The translations under genes and the position numbers were made by a program. DNA of 64,000 nucleotides from Polynucleobacter sp. AP-Jannik-300A-C4 (lineage in GTDB: Bacteria > Pseudomonadota > Gammaproteobacteria > Burkholderiales > Burkholderiaceae), in NCBI RefSeq assembly GCF_018688335.1, contig NZ_CP061316.1:1426001-1490000 (forward strand), given 5' to 3'. Shown here one piece after another: positions 25,220-36,083 of the stretch. Every line of letters starts with the position of its first letter. Positions within the stretch are counted from its first letter, which is position 1. The notes below the pieces were generated by a model that saw only the letters and a list, made by a program, of their open reading frames with translations, did not search any database and was not told the DNA's origin.

Positions 25220-28200
25220 TCAATCGCCCACAACTACAAATGGTGCCCAAAAAAGAGGGTGCGCATAGGAGTACTTCATAGTACCGCCCTCCTTCATACC
25301 CCCTTGATCCACTTGATTGAGCATTGACTGTCGTAAAGCCTCCGACTTGGTAATACCCTGGGTTTGTTGCTGACGCTTAAAAAGATCCGTCATTAGCTGC
25401 CGAGATGCAACAGAATCTACTGGCCAATTAGACACGAGTAGAGCTTTTGCACCCGCAAAGAAAAAGGCTCTACCCAAGCCTGAAACTGCCTCAGATCCTG
25501 ACCCCTCTCCTGCAGCTGTATTACAGGCAGAGAGAACCACCCAGTCGGCATCCAACTTTAAGGCAATTACCTTATCCATTGTCAGCAAGCCATCATCTTT
25601 ATCTCCCGTAACATCCGGGGATGACAAAGCAAGCGCAGGTTGCGTCAAGCCATTGAGCTCGCCTGGGACCAAACCGTGGGTCGAAAACATGACAACCTTA
25701 CGATCCGATAAATCCATTGACGTGACCTGTTTTACGCTAGCCTGTTTATGCAAGAAAATATCACCAGGTTCAGCGCCCACTACCTTGCCTATCTCCTCGA
25801 TCTCTAAACTGGTATCTGGCAAACGCGGTAACAACGCTAACTCAGCTGAGCTAACTCCAGCCGTTTTAGGTGCGCTTCGAAGCTTCAGTGGAATACCCCG
25901 AGTAGCCAGTTGAGTTGACTTCATTTGCTTTTGGGCACTCTTCTCTTGTTCGCTACTAAAGTAAGGGTCTCCAAAACCAACAAAGCTCTTACGATTCGGA
26001 TTTCCATCAGGCAGACTACGAAGCGCAGTCAATGCAGTTACAGAAGGAATTTGAGCGATCGCAATCTCTTTTGTAAGCCAAGGTATTGACTTGTAACCAG
26101 AAAAAGCAATTGCACCCCCCTTTGAAGGCTGAACAGATGCTTGAGTAACTAACAATGAGAGTGGTAGCTGTCCAAGCTCTGCATGAGGAACTACCAACAT
26201 TACCTTTTTACCCTTAAAGCTAGCTTCCACCGGCGCTAATAGCTCTTGATATAGCTTGTGTGCGAGCATGACATCAAATGGCGGGATTTCATCAATAGTT
26301 GACACTCCGGGATCAAGTGCCTTACGTAATTGTGCGACCTGCTTTGCCATTTGCTGACGGCCAATAGCCAACTGAGAAAATTGAGGTGGGCCTTGCTTAC
26401 TGATGGCCCAAACATATCCCACATTCTCAGCAAAATACCAAGAAACCAGAACTTCATCCGGCCTCAGCAAACGTTGCGTCCGCTCAACTGAAGCTGGCTT
26501 AGGCTCAACAAGCTCAGCATATTCCGGAAATTTTTTTTCAATCTCCTTCTTCAAAGCCTCACGCTGAGATTTGAATGAGATGATATCGGCGCGAACCCTT
26601 TCCTGAACAGAGGGTAGCTGTTGATCTGGCGATGCAGAGCGTAAGCCTGTGAGCAATTCAGATAAGGTATTAATTCTTCTTTGCAAATCCTGCTCTTGTC
26701 TCGCAAGGTTTGCCAATTGTGGATCTTTAATGCTTGCTCGAGCCGCACTTGCTGTTAGGGCTCTTTGAACGCCGCTTCCTCTTGCAATGTCGGCAATCTG
26801 AAAAGCTTGTGCTGCAGCTGAAACTGCCTGAGCTGGATCTGTCTTCGCAGTATGTGCCAAGGCTGCTAGATAATTCTCCAAAAGGAAAGTCATGCGCTGT
26901 TGTTGCTTTACGCTAGTTGTATCATTTTCTGCATCATTACGTGCTTGATCTATCAAAATAGGTATAGAGGCTTTATAAGCAATGTCAGCCTCTGACCACT
27001 TACCCTCAGACTGAAGGCTTACGGCCTCAAATGCGCGCACCATTGCAATGCGTGGCGAGTTTTTATCGGAGGAAGATTCAAGTCGCTTAAGCATTCCATC
27101 AACCATCTCAAAGGCTTGTTGAGACTTACCAGTTTTGAGCATTGCCAAAACCCAATCCAGGTCACCAAATTGATAGCTTTTTGCCATTTCAGGATCAGTC
27201 TTAATTGCGGAGGCCATCTCTTCAAACACTTGATTAGCCTCAGCATATTTACCATCCGCTACAAGTGCCGTACCAAGCGATCTTTGTGCTGAGGCGAGGG
27301 TAGTATTTGCGCCCGTTGCACCCGCGGCCTTGACGGTACTCAATGCAGCTCTCGACAAAAGCACTGCCTCAGCATACCTTCCCTGCTCATTCACTATGAC
27401 AGCAAGACTTCTGAGACCCCGTGCAACCTCAATTGAGTTAGAGCCAAAACTTGAGAGAGAAAGCGTGATTGATTTTCGAGCGTAGAACTCAGCATCAATT
27501 AATTTTCGCTGCCTGAGTAAAACGTTAGCTAAGTTTAATTCTCGATTGGAAATTTGGGTGACATAAACTCGGGGGTTATTGGAAGCATCCGTAGCTGTCC
27601 TAACGTCACTCCCAACAACATCAACTTTTGATGAACTATTTTTAACTTTTTCGTACTGTATCTCCAGTAAATGCAGTGTTTTTCTAAGAGAGCGTTCGCT
27701 CTCTAGCCATTGACCCTGACCGGAAAAATAAATTCCGCGAGCACTTTCATATGCACCCTCCCAGTTAGATCCGAACTCCATATAAGCCCGTGATCTCTTC
27801 AGGGTGCTTAATGTTCCATCCATCGCATCTAATGTTTTTTTTGCTGCTTCAAAGTTACCTGAATTGACATAGTAGGTGAGCAACAGTCTGCCCATGGTCA
27901 TTTGAAAACCGGTCAAATTGGGTAAAGCTGATGCTTGATAGGCTTGAGCCTTTTGAATAATAGCAATTGCTTTTGACTGCTTACCAACTGAATTTTCGAG
28001 TACGCTCAGAGTAATTAAGTCATTCAAATGCAAGCGAGGAGTAGTTGAAGGGTATTGATTTACTGCAATTTCTAAATTTTTCAATGCCTCACCAGTGTTT
28101 CCGAGGTCTTCGTATGCGGCCGAACGTCTAGTGTAAAAATGGTTTAGAACTTCATTATCCTGCGATGTCGGCAACTGCTCTGCAACCACTTTTTTAGCAC

Positions 28201-28393
28201 GCTCTACGATGGCGAGATCAGGTTTAGTTTGCTCAACTAATCTTAGAATATCTTTTATATCCCTCGGAGGCGCTTTAATTGTCTGCACATCAACATCCAC
28301 CTCATCCTTGCCTGGCACTGCAAATGCAATGGTTGAGACCAATTGAATACCGCAAAACAGAATGAGTGCCAAGAATAAAGGGGGCTTACGCAT
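25220..28393 (-). CDS. Exported TPR-repeat CHAT domain protein (caspase-like peptidase fold)
   Basis: A 1057-residue protein. Residues 1-26 are a signal peptide (hydrophobic core, then STIAFAV), so the protein is likely periplasmic. Residues about 85-500 hold TPR-like helical repeats, for example AVLLSRAALSTVKAAG and AEANQVFEEMA. A coiled region (about 560-640) leads into a C-terminal CHAT domain (about 690-1055). The catalytic dyad of CHAT peptidases is intact: His906 in MFSTHGLVPGE and Cys957 in VVLSACNTAAGEG, followed by GLGRAFFFAGAKALLVSNW. CHAT proteins include separase-like proteases and defence effectors; an exported one with three tightly linked partner genes is unusual. Its function is unknown. 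Confidence 0.85.
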   Translation of the reverse strand: MRKPPLFLALILFCGIQLVSTIAFAVPGKDEVDVDVQTIKAPPRDIKDILRLVEQTKPDLAIVERAKKVVAEQLPTSQDNEVLNHFYTRRSAAYEDLGNTGEALKNLEIAVNQYPSTTPRLHLNDLITLSVLENSVGKQSKAIAIIQKAQAYQASALPNLTGFQMTMGRLLLTYYVNSGNFEAAKKTLDAMDGTLSTLKRSRAYMEFGSNWEGAYESARGIYFSGQGQWLESERSLRKTLHLLEIQYEKVKNSSSKVDVVGSDVRTATDASNNPRVYVTQISNRELNLANVLLRQRKLIDAEFYARKSITLSLSSFGSNSIEVARGLRSLAVIVNEQGRYAEAVLLSRAALSTVKAAGATGANTTLASAQRSLGTALVADGKYAEANQVFEEMASAIKTDPEMAKSYQFGDLDWVLAMLKTGKSQQAFEMVDGMLKRLESSSDKNSPRIAMVRAFEAVSLQSEGKWSEADIAYKASIPILIDQARNDAENDTTSVKQQQRMTFLLENYLAALAHTAKTDPAQAVSAAAQAFQIADIARGSGVQRALTASAARASIKDPQLANLARQEQDLQRRINTLSELLTGLRSASPDQQLPSVQERVRADIISFKSQREALKKEIEKKFPEYAELVEPKPASVERTQRLLRPDEVLVSWYFAENVGYVWAISKQGPPQFSQLAIGRQQMAKQVAQLRKALDPGVSTIDEIPPFDVMLAHKLYQELLAPVEASFKGKKVMLVVPHAELGQLPLSLLVTQASVQPSKGGAIAFSGYKSIPWLTKEIAIAQIPSVTALTALRSLPDGNPNRKSFVGFGDPYFSSEQEKSAQKQMKSTQLATRGIPLKLRSAPKTAGVSSAELALLPRLPDTSLEIEEIGKVVGAEPGDIFLHKQASVKQVTSMDLSDRKVVMFSTHGLVPGELNGLTQPALALSSPDVTGDKDDGLLTMDKVIALKLDADWVVLSACNTAAGEGSGSEAVSGLGRAFFFAGAKALLVSNWPVDSVASRQLMTDLFKRQQQTQGITKSEALRQSMLNQVDQGGMKEGGTMKYSYAHPLFWAPFVVVGD

Positions 28394-28411
28394 CGAAAAA
28401 TGTCCTAATAT

Positions 28412-28441
28412 TTATAAGGAATATGGTAGCTTAGATGGCAA
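28412..28441 (-). promoter_or_regulatory. Possible sigma-70 promoter of the CHAT operon
   Basis: On the minus strand a TTGCCA box (28436-28441) is followed after 18 nt by TTATAA (28412-28417), placing the start point about a dozen bases before the CHAT ATG. An AGGA ribosome-binding site lies nine bases before the ATG. This is pattern matching only. Confidence 0.4.
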
Positions 28442-28508
28442 GGCCATGCGCAAAGCCCAACTTAGTGGTTTGCCTAGGACAACCAGGAAATACACTATTA
28501 ACGGTGTT

Positions 28509-29537
28509 TTATTTGCTTTCTAGAGGGCTAGCCAAGAAATCAGCATTGGCTTCTAACCATTCTATATAGCGGCCAACGCCCTGCTCTACATTCAGGAAGG
28601 GCTCTGAGTATCCAGCAGCTCTTAGCTTAGTCAAATCAGCTTGTGTGAAACACTGGTATTTACCTTTAAGCGCGTCCGGAAATGGGATGTATTCAATCGC
28701 CTTTTCCTTAACCAACTCTTCCAGGCTTGCAGGATTCGCTTTATCAATTTTGCGCATCGCGTTTGCTACCGCATGAGCAACGTCATTGAATGGCTGCGCG
28801 CGACCACTACCGAGATTGAAGATGCCGCTGATTTCTGGATGATCCAAGAAAAAGAGGTTCACCTTCACTACATCTTCTACCGAGACAAAGTCACGACTTT
28901 GTTCGCCAGCGCCATAACCACCATATTCACCAAACAGCTTTACTTTGCCATTGGCCTTGTATTGATGATATTGATGAAAGGCTACGGAGGCCATGCGACC
29001 TTTGTGGGATTCACGTGGGCCATAGACATTGAAGTACCTAAATCCAACCACTTGAGCGGCATTGGATTTTTCAGCAAAACGCTTACGCATTACTTGGTCA
29101 AATAAAAACTTAGAATAGCCATAAATATTCAATGGTTTCTCATGCTCACGGCTTTCAACAAAAACATCCGATCCACCATAAGTAGCTGCAGAAGAAGCGT
29201 AGAGTAGTTGCACTTTTTGTTCTGTACAGATATCGAGCAAGTCCATGGTGTAGCGGAAATTATTCGCCATCATAAAGATGCCATCAGTTTCCATCGTATC
29301 GGAGCAAGCCCCTTCATGAAACACCGCCCTGACCTTACCAAAACGACCGCTTCTAAATGCTTCTAGAAACTCATCCTTATCAAGATAATCAATGATGTCT
29401 AGATCGGCCAAATTACGATACTTATCCGCAGGACGTAAATCATCTACGGCAATAATATTTTTCTCGCCTCGCGCATTGAGCGCTTGAACAATATTGGCAC
29501 CGATAAATCCAGCAGCGCCAGTTACGATAATCGTCAT
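28509..29537 (-). CDS. hldD: ADP-L-glycero-D-manno-heptose 6-epimerase
   Basis: HldD (RfaD) epimerises ADP-D-glycero-D-manno-heptose to the L-glycero form used in the LPS inner core. It is an extended short-chain dehydrogenase of 342 residues with the NADP-binding [12 protein letters not shown], the [12 protein letters not shown]er region and the [11 protein letters not shown]yr-x3-Lys motif. [18 protein letters not shown] and the [19 protein letters not shown] stretch are typical of HldD. It overlaps the rfaE1 stop by 4 nt and is the last gene of the long minus-strand block. Confidence 0.96.
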   Translation of the reverse strand: MTIIVTGAAGFIGANIVQALNARGEKNIIAVDDLRPADKYRNLADLDIIDYLDKDEFLEAFRSGRFGKVRAVFHEGACSDTMETDGIFMMANNFRYTMDLLDICTEQKVQLLYASSAATYGGSDVFVESREHEKPLNIYGYSKFLFDQVMRKRFAEKSNAAQVVGFRYFNVYGPRESHKGRMASVAFHQYHQYKANGKVKLFGEYGGYGAGEQSRDFVSVEDVVKVNLFFLDHPEISGIFNLGSGRAQPFNDVAHAVANAMRKIDKANPASLEELVKEKAIEYIPFPDALKGKYQCFTQADLTKLRAAGYSEPFLNVEQGVGRYIEWLEANADFLASPLESK

Positions 29538-30463
29538 TGCAATTCCTCAGAAGTAACGGTGGCTGTTCCCAACTTGCCAACCACAATACCACCAGCTCGA
29601 TTAGCTAAAGCCATAGCTCTTTCCAGGGGCCAGCCAGCTGCTAGCGCCACTGCCAGCGTACCAATGACAGTGTCACCTGCACCAGACACATCAAATACTT
29701 CGCGTGCCTGTGCTTTTACGTGACTCACACCAGCCTCAGTAAATAAACTCATACCCTCTTCAGAGCGAGTCAAGAGAAGCGCTTCCAGATTTAATGATTT
29801 TCTAAGATCTTGAGCTCTCTTTGTGAGATCTTCTTCGCTGGTCCACTGACCAACTACCTGACGTAATTCACTGCGGTTAGGTGTGAGCACGGTAGCACCG
29901 CGATATTTAGCGTAGTCATCACCCTTAGGGTCGACTAGGATCATTTTCTTTTGCGCTTTTGCCTGCTCAATCATCATGGCAACTTGTCCCAATGCGCCTT
30001 TGCCGTAATCAGACAAAATCACCACATCGGCATCGCCCACCAGCTTCTCATAACGCTCAAGTTTGTGCGCAAGCGCAGCCTCACTAGGCGCCTCTTCAAA
30101 GTCTAAACGTATCAATTGCTGCTGTCTTGCGATGACTCGTAACTTCACAGTAGTCGGAACTTTGCTGTCGATTTCCAGCTGACTATCGACACTGCTTGAT
30201 TTCAACAGGTCTGTGACGCGGCGTCCGGGCTCATCGTCTCCAATTACACCTAAGATCGTTGTCTTTGCACCAAGGGCTGCAACGTTACGAGCCACGTTAG
30301 CAGCGCCGCCCAAACGCTCATCAATCTTACCCACTTGAACTACTGGTACAGGAGCCTCAGGAGAAATCCGATTTGTATCACCAAACCAATAGCGATCGAG
30401 CATGACATCACCCACCACTAATAGGCGGGCTTTAGAAAATTGTTCTCGGTTGGCTTTTTCCAC
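29534..30463 (-). CDS. rfaE1: D-glycero-beta-D-manno-heptose-7-phosphate kinase
   Basis: This PfkB-family kinase makes heptose 1,7-bisphosphate for LPS core heptose. At 309 residues it corresponds to the kinase half of E. coli HldE; the adenylyltransferase half is not fused, so a separate rfaE2 gene is expected elsewhere. Signatures are [30 protein letters not shown] and the catalytic [16 protein letters not shown] near the C-terminus. It precedes hldD with a 4-nt overlap, so two consecutive pathway steps are co-translated. Confidence 0.94.
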   Translation of the reverse strand: MEKANREQFSKARLLVVGDVMLDRYWFGDTNRISPEAPVPVVQVGKIDERLGGAANVARNVAALGAKTTILGVIGDDEPGRRVTDLLKSSSVDSQLEIDSKVPTTVKLRVIARQQQLIRLDFEEAPSEAALAHKLERYEKLVGDADVVILSDYGKGALGQVAMMIEQAKAQKKMILVDPKGDDYAKYRGATVLTPNRSELRQVVGQWTSEEDLTKRAQDLRKSLNLEALLLTRSEEGMSLFTEAGVSHVKAQAREVFDVSGAGDTVIGTLAVALAAGWPLERAMALANRAGGIVVGKLGTATVTSEELQ

Positions 30464-30513
30464 GATGTAACTAATCTCTCTAATCTATCTAATCGGTTCT
30501 TTTGTAGCGCTAA

Positions 30514-31878
30514 TTAATTATGACGACCAATACCTTGATACTCAATGCCTAATTCTTGCATAGCTTGCGGCTCATACAGATTACGGCCATCAAAGATGAT
30601 CGGGTTCTTGAGCTTGGCTTTGAGAAGATCAAAATCAGGACTACGGAAGGCTTTCCATTCAGTCACGATGACTAGAGCATCAGCACCCTGAGTGGCTGCC
30701 ATAGGGTCATCCACTAAAGTGACTTGTTTGAGGCCTTCAGGGTTGCCTTTAAAGTCCATATCGAGGCAATGCTTAGTTTCTGGCATGGCTACTGGGTCAT
30801 GAGCCACAATCTGGGCACCACGCTTAACTAGCTCTTGAATAATCACACGACTTGGGGCTTCACGCATATCGTCTGTATTCGGTTTAAATGCTAAGCCCCA
30901 CATGGCGAACTTTTTACCCTTCAGATCTGCACCAAAGCGTTTTTCAATCTTCTCTACGAGGATGTACTTTTGAGCTTCGTTCACCGCCTCGACAGCATCC
31001 AAAATCTTCAGATCACGACCATACTCAATTGCAGTCTTGGATAAAGCGGAAACATCTTTTGGAAAGCAAGAGCCACCATAGCCGGTGCCGGAGTACAAAA
31101 AGCCATAACCAATGCGTGAGTCTGAACCAATACCTTGGCGTACCGCTTCAATATCAGCACCTACTAAATCAGCCAGATTGGCTAACTCATTCATAAAAGA
31201 GATGCGAGTAGCTAACATGGCATTAGCTGCGTATTTAGTCAGCTCGGCACTTTTGACATCCATGTAATAGGTACGCTCATGGTGGCGATTAAATGGGGCA
31301 TAGAGTTTGCGCATCTGCTCTTTAGCGCGCAGTCCCGCTGGGGTGCTTTGCGTTCCAATCACAATGCGGTCTGGGCGCATAAAGTCTTCTACTGCCGCGC
31401 CCTCTTTGAGAAACTCCGGGTTAGAAACTACGGAGCACAGTTCTGGTGAGAGGCCACGCTTTTCTAATTCCTCAGTAATTGCAGCAGAAACCTTATCGGC
31501 TGTACCCACTGGAACAGTAGATTTATCAACAATCACTTTAGGAGTCGTCATATGGCGACCAATATTGCGGGCTGCTGCTACGACGTACTGTAGATCAGCC
31601 GAGCCATCTTCATCAGGAGGAGTGCCAACCGCAATGAACTGAATATCGCCATGCGCTACAGAGGCGGCAATATCAGTAGAGAACTGCAAACGACCCGCCG
31701 CGCGATTGCGCTCAATCATCTCTTTGAGACCTGGCTCATAAATGGGTACGCCACCAGAGTTGAGAATCTCAATCTTCTTGGGGTCTACGTCTACACAAAA
31801 GATGTTATTACCCTGCTCTGCTAAGCAAGCTCCAGTAACAAGACCAACGTAACCGCTTCCAATGATGGTGACTTTCAA
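30514..31878 (-). CDS. ugd: UDP-glucose 6-dehydrogenase
   Basis: Ugd oxidises UDP-glucose twice to UDP-glucuronate, a precursor of capsule, exopolysaccharide and modified LPS. It has 454 residues: N-terminal NAD domain starting [20 protein letters not shown], central [16 protein letters not shown] with the catalytic Cys, and C-terminal UDP-binding domain ([20 protein letters not shown]). It sits between lapB and rfaE1 with gaps of 45-50 nt, within the envelope end of the superoperon. Confidence 0.96.
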   Translation of the reverse strand: MKVTIIGSGYVGLVTGACLAEQGNNIFCVDVDPKKIEILNSGGVPIYEPGLKEMIERNRAAGRLQFSTDIAASVAHGDIQFIAVGTPPDEDGSADLQYVVAAARNIGRHMTTPKVIVDKSTVPVGTADKVSAAITEELEKRGLSPELCSVVSNPEFLKEGAAVEDFMRPDRIVIGTQSTPAGLRAKEQMRKLYAPFNRHHERTYYMDVKSAELTKYAANAMLATRISFMNELANLADLVGADIEAVRQGIGSDSRIGYGFLYSGTGYGGSCFPKDVSALSKTAIEYGRDLKILDAVEAVNEAQKYILVEKIEKRFGADLKGKKFAMWGLAFKPNTDDMREAPSRVIIQELVKRGAQIVAHDPVAMPETKHCLDMDFKGNPEGLKQVTLVDDPMAATQGADALVIVTEWKAFRSPDFDLLKAKLKNPIIFDGRNLYEPQAMQELGIEYQGIGRHN

Positions 31879-31923
31879 GATAGCTCCTGATAATTCGTAT
31901 TAGATTAGTAATAGCAACTCAGA

Positions 31924-33135
31924 TTACATTGAAGGGCCGCTAGGAACGGCTCCTTCACTACGTCTTGGGGAGTATGCCTCCCAATTGTTACAACCCGGGC
32001 ACTGCCAGTAAAAACGTCGTGCACGGAAACCGCAATTGCCGCAGGTATAGCGGGCCAAACTGGTCGTGCGCTGCTTCAATAAACTGAGTGTTGCCTGTAA
32101 ATCCGATACTCGCTCTGGTGTACCGTTACTTTCCGCTAAGGCCAAACGAGTCTCAGCCAACTTAGAAAGCGCACTTAAGCTTGGTGAATGCTGCATCACC
32201 TCAACCAGCATCACTTCAGCAGCTTGTGCCCCACGAATTTGAGTCATATGCTTTTGCACAATATCAAGCAACTCACCAGAAGCTTGGGTCTTTAACAATT
32301 CACAAAGGGCACTTAAGCCTTCATCTGCTTTATTTAGCGCAGCATGTGCTGCCATCCACCGATCTGCAAGTAAATGCATGTAAGCAGGATGTGTTTTCGC
32401 AATCACGGCCCACACTTCAATTGCCTGGGCTGGACGATCCATGGCAATCAGATAATCGCCTTGTAAAATTAGCGCACGGGCATGATGCGGAACTGCTTGC
32501 AAGGCCAATAGAACAGATTGCTCAACTTCTGGCAAATCCTTACGGCGCAGTGCTTCTTGACCTAACTCACAATGAAATTGCGCAATCTCCGTGTGATGCG
32601 ATTTTCCTTGTAAGCCTGCGAGTTCACTAGCAGCAATAATGGCCTTCTTCCAATCTCGCTCGATCTGATACATCTCGAGCAGACTCTCTTTTGCAGGTGC
32701 CGCAAATTTACCTTCACCCACCCGATTTAAAGATGCTTCGGCTCGATCTAATAAACCAGCACGTAGGAAATCGCGGCCTAATTCATAAGCAGCATGGTCC
32801 CTATCACGTGGCTTCAAGTCATCTCGATTCGCCAAGTGTTGGTGTACTCGAATGGCGCGCTCAGTCTCACCACGGCGACGGAACAAATTACCCAAAGCAA
32901 AATGAAGTTCAATGGTTTCAGGATCGAGCTGAGCAATCTTGACTAGAGTTTCAATCGCCTGATCTGGCTGCTCGTTTAATAAGAGACTTAAACCTTTAAA
33001 AGTTGAGCGTTGCTGACGCATACGCTCGCGCTCATCCATACGATTCTCAAGACGTAGATCCCAGCGCGAAGCCAGCCAGCCAATACCAAACATGACTGGT
33101 AATAACAGGAGCCAAGCGGTTGCAATCTGAATCAT
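31924..33135 (-). CDS. lapB: Lipopolysaccharide assembly protein LapB
   Basis: LapB (YciM) recruits FtsH to LpxC and so tunes LPS synthesis. The 403-residue protein has an N-terminal membrane helix (residues about 5-22), multiple TPR repeats, and a C-terminal rubredoxin-like metal site with Cys365, Cys368, Cys379 and Cys382 (TCGNCGF and QCPGCNNWE), which is diagnostic. It follows ihfB by 60 nt. The small membrane partner gene lapA, which usually sits between ihfB and lapB, is missing here. Confidence 0.95.
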   Translation of the reverse strand: MIQIATAWLLLLPVMFGIGWLASRWDLRLENRMDERERMRQQRSTFKGLSLLLNEQPDQAIETLVKIAQLDPETIELHFALGNLFRRRGETERAIRVHQHLANRDDLKPRDRDHAAYELGRDFLRAGLLDRAEASLNRVGEGKFAAPAKESLLEMYQIERDWKKAIIAASELAGLQGKSHHTEIAQFHCELGQEALRRKDLPEVEQSVLLALQAVPHHARALILQGDYLIAMDRPAQAIEVWAVIAKTHPAYMHLLADRWMAAHAALNKADEGLSALCELLKTQASGELLDIVQKHMTQIRGAQAAEVMLVEVMQHSPSLSALSKLAETRLALAESNGTPERVSDLQATLSLLKQRTTSLARYTCGNCGFRARRFYWQCPGCNNWEAYSPRRSEGAVPSGPSM

Positions 33136-33195
33136 GCTGTGCAGAACTTAAATAAAAAAATGGTCCGAATGGACCACTGGATATGCGCTATGTGA

Positions 33196-33540
33196 CTAGG
33201 CACCAGAACCCTCTTTAGGGCTCACTTGCTTTAGAGGCTTGTAGTCAACGCGCTCACGTAATTCTTTGCCGGGCTTGAAATGGGGCACCCGTTTTTCTGG
33301 GATCAATACCTTCTCACCAGATTTTGGATTGCGGCCAGTACGCGCAGGACGGTGATGCAAAACAAAACTGCCAACACCGCGCAACTCAATTCGCTTGCCT
33401 TCGGCTAAAGCGTGAGTCATGGTGTCTAGCAATGTTTTTACTGCCAACTCCACATCTCTAGGCAGTAGCTGGGGGAATTGTTCCGCCAAGCTCTCCACGA
33501 GTTCGGAGCGAGTAATTGCTTGTTGCTCTTGATCTGACAT
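33196..33540 (-). CDS. ihfB: Integration host factor beta subunit
   Basis: IHF-beta forms a heterodimer with IHF-alpha that bends DNA sharply. The core [43 protein letters not shown] and [10 protein letters not shown], with the DNA-intercalating Pro in RNPKSG, matches the family. At 114 residues it is about 20 longer than E. coli IhfB because of a C-terminal tail ([14 protein letters not shown]) and a short N-terminal extension. It follows rpsA after a terminator hairpin, as in most proteobacteria. Confidence 0.95.
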   Translation of the reverse strand: MSDQEQQAITRSELVESLAEQFPQLLPRDVELAVKTLLDTMTHALAEGKRIELRGVGSFVLHHRPARTGRNPKSGEKVLIPEKRVPHFKPGKELRERVDYKPLKQVSPKEGSGA

Positions 33541-33554
33541 GATCTATCAATAAA

Positions 33555-33583
33555 AACCGCCGCTCTCCTAGTGGAAAGCGGCG
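33555..33583 (-). terminator. Terminator between rpsA and ihfB
   Basis: Minus strand: CGCCGCTTTCC, ACTA, GGAGAGCGGCG, then GTTTTTA. The stem has seven GC-rich pairs at its base plus a short inner pair and is followed by five T residues. It lies eight nt after the rpsA stop. Confidence 0.75.
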
Positions 33584-33591
33584 ATATTGAT

Positions 33592-35265
33592 TTAGCCTTG
33601 ATTGTCCAACTTCGCTTTTAACAAAGCACCCAAGTTGGTTGTGCCGGACTGCGCATCACCTTGGAGCTTGCTCATAGCGTCTTGTTGGTCAGAGCTGTCT
33701 TTAGCTTTGATTGAAAGATTGATTGCACGTGACTTACGATCAATATTAATGATCATAGCAGTCACAGTGTCGCCCTCTTTCAATACATTGCGTGCATCTT
33801 CAACGCGATCAGTTGAGATCTCAGAAGCACGTAAGTAAGCTTCAACTTCATCAGCCAAGTGAATAGTTGCACCCTTAGCATCAACAGCCTTCACAGTACC
33901 AGTTACAAGGCTACCCTTGTCGCTGACGGATGTGTAGTTATTGAATGGGTCGCCAGACAATTGCTTGATACCGAGAGAGATACGCTCTTTCTCAACATCA
34001 ATGGCCAATACGGTAGCTTCAACTTCATCGCCTTTTTTGTATTTCTTAACAGCTTCTTCTCCTGGCTCATTCCATGAAAGGTCTGAGAGGTGAACTAAAC
34101 CGTCGATACCGCCAGGCAAACCAATGAACACACCAAAGTCAGTAATAGACTTGATTGCGCCAGTCAGCTTGTCGCCTTTTTGCTGGCCACGTGAGAACTC
34201 TTCCCATGGATTTGCTTTGCACTGCTTGATGCCCAAGCTAATACGACGCTTGTCTTCATCAATATCCAGAACCATGACTTCAACTTCGGTTCCTAATGCA
34301 GTAGCTTTGCTTGGAGCAACGTTCTTGTTAGTCCAGTCCATTTCAGAAACGTGTACCAAACCTTCGATACCAGATTCGATTTCAACGAATGCGCCGTAGT
34401 CAGTCAGGTTAGTTACCTTACCGAATAAACGGGTGTTTGGTGGGTAACGACGAGCGATACCAACCCATGGATCATCGCCAAGTTGTTTCACGCCAAGTGA
34501 AACACGGTTCTTCTCTTGATCAAACTTCAAAATCTTAGCGGTAACTTCTTGACCAACAGTCAACATCTCGCTTGGGTGACGCACACGACGCCATGCCAAA
34601 TCGGTAATGTGCAAGAGGCCATCAATACCACCGAGGTCCACGAATGCGCCGTAGTCAGTGATGTTCTTAACGATACCTTGAACAACGCTGCCTTCTTTGA
34701 GGTTAGACATCAACTTCGCGCGCTCTTCACCTTGGCTAGCTTCAACAACCGCACGACGTGACAACACGACGTTGTTACGCTTACGGTCAAGCTTGATAAC
34801 CTTGAACTCCATCGTCTTACCTTCGTAAGGGCTGGTGTCCTTGATTGGGCGTGTATCAACGAGTGATCCAGGCAAGAATGCGCGGATACCGTTAACCATG
34901 ACTGTCAAGCCGCCTTTAACCTTACCAGTAACAGTACCGGTAACGATCTCAGCTTGCTCGAGAGCTTTTTCCAAGTTCATCCATGATGCCAAGCGCTTAG
35001 CTTTGTCACGGGAAAGGATTGTGTCGCCATAGCCGTTCTCAAGAGCGTCAATAGCAACAGAAACGAAATCGCCAGGAGCCACTTCAATCTCGCCAGCGTC
35101 GTTATGGAATTCTTCAACAGGAATAAACGCTTCGGATTTCAATCCAGCGTTAACAACGACGAAGTTATGGTCGATGCGAAGGACTTCAGCCGAAATAACT
35201 TGGCCGGTCTTCATATTCGATCGGGTTAATGATTCTTCAAATAGTTCTGCAAATGATTCAGACAT
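33592..35265 (-). CDS. rpsA: 30S ribosomal protein S1
   Basis: S1 unfolds mRNA and helps translation initiation. The 557-residue protein has six S1/OB repeats, seen through the recurring pattern of [60 protein letters not shown] and less conserved first, second and last copies. The ATG is preceded only by AAGTGAATATATAA, with no strong Shine-Dalgarno, as is usual for autoregulated rpsA. The 143-nt leader after cmk probably holds the promoter and the autoregulatory structure. Confidence 0.97.
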   Translation of the reverse strand: MSESFAELFEESLTRSNMKTGQVISAEVLRIDHNFVVVNAGLKSEAFIPVEEFHNDAGEIEVAPGDFVSVAIDALENGYGDTILSRDKAKRLASWMNLEKALEQAEIVTGTVTGKVKGGLTVMVNGIRAFLPGSLVDTRPIKDTSPYEGKTMEFKVIKLDRKRNNVVLSRRAVVEASQGEERAKLMSNLKEGSVVQGIVKNITDYGAFVDLGGIDGLLHITDLAWRRVRHPSEMLTVGQEVTAKILKFDQEKNRVSLGVKQLGDDPWVGIARRYPPNTRLFGKVTNLTDYGAFVEIESGIEGLVHVSEMDWTNKNVAPSKATALGTEVEVMVLDIDEDKRRISLGIKQCKANPWEEFSRGQQKGDKLTGAIKSITDFGVFIGLPGGIDGLVHLSDLSWNEPGEEAVKKYKKGDEVEATVLAIDVEKERISLGIKQLSGDPFNNYTSVSDKGSLVTGTVKAVDAKGATIHLADEVEAYLRASEISTDRVEDARNVLKEGDTVTAMIINIDRKSRAINLSIKAKDSSDQQDAMSKLQGDAQSGTTNLGALLKAKLDNQG

Positions 35266-35408
35266 TTATATATTCACTTTGTGCCGCCAGAAGGCCTGAC
35301 GGGTTAGGTTAAAAAAGCCCCAAGAAACACGCTAAATTAGAAAATCGCGTTGTAGAGTTCCTTAAGACGCCAAAACAACTTCTACTACTGTTTACTGCCC
35401 ACCAAAAA

Positions 35409-36071
35409 CTAAGCTATTTTCGATTGATACCAATCTAAAACCGTCTTAACCGCTTGATCTATCGATAATTCCGATGTTTCTAGCACCTTGGCTCCGTCTG
35501 CAACTAACAAAGGTGCAGCACCTCGACTACTGTCTCTGGCATCGCGCGCTTGTAAATCCTGCAGCAAGTCCTCTAGTTTAGCAGAAATTCCCTTAGCTAT
35601 CAATTGCTTATACCGACGTTCAGCTCTGGCTTCAGCGGTTGCAGTGAGAAAAACCTTCAAAGCTGCATCGGGAAATATGACGCTTGCCATGTCACGGCCA
35701 TCGGCCACTAGACCTGGAGAAGTCCTAAAACCATGCTGAACCCCAACCAAGGCCTGCCTAACCTCTGGATGCACTGCAATTGCAGATGCACGCAATCCAA
35801 TCTCCTCAGTACGAATAGCATCAGTGACATCTTCAGAATTGAGCAGAATTTGGCCATTTTTGAAGGAAATCACCAGTTTTTTAGCCAAAATACCCAGTTC
35901 TGAGCCATTTTTGGTATCAATCGATGCTTTTTGACTTCCCAGGGCAACCAGTCGATACAAGGCCCCGCTATCCAAATAATGAAAGCCCAACTTTTCTGCC
36001 ACCAAGGAGGCAACCGTTCCCTTGCCAGAGGCGGTAGGTCCATCAATCGCGATAACTGGAGGCAAGTTCAT
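35409..36071 (-). CDS. cmk: Cytidylate kinase
   Basis: Cmk phosphorylates CMP and dCMP. The P-loop is in [14 protein letters not shown], and [24 protein letters not shown] and [13 protein letters not shown] are typical NMP-kinase elements. I take the ATG at 36071 (220 aa); a TTG three codons upstream is possible. It starts 12 nt after aroA and precedes rpsA, the widespread aroA-cmk-rpsA order. Confidence 0.96.
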   Translation of the reverse strand: MNLPPVIAIDGPTASGKGTVASLVAEKLGFHYLDSGALYRLVALGSQKASIDTKNGSELGILAKKLVISFKNGQILLNSEDVTDAIRTEEIGLRASAIAVHPEVRQALVGVQHGFRTSPGLVADGRDMASVIFPDAALKVFLTATAEARAERRYKQLIAKGISAKLEDLLQDLQARDARDSSRGAAPLLVADGAKVLETSELSIDQAVKTVLDWYQSKIA

Positions 36072-36083
36072 TAAAAGCAAGCT

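Noticed and set aside
28641..29105. A 154-residue plus-strand frame inside hldD
   Set aside because: Antisense to a gene with strong family motifs; composition looks like a reverse-frame shadow.
32181..32630. A 149-residue plus-strand frame inside lapB
   Set aside because: Antisense shadow of the TPR region; no start signals, no recognisable domain.
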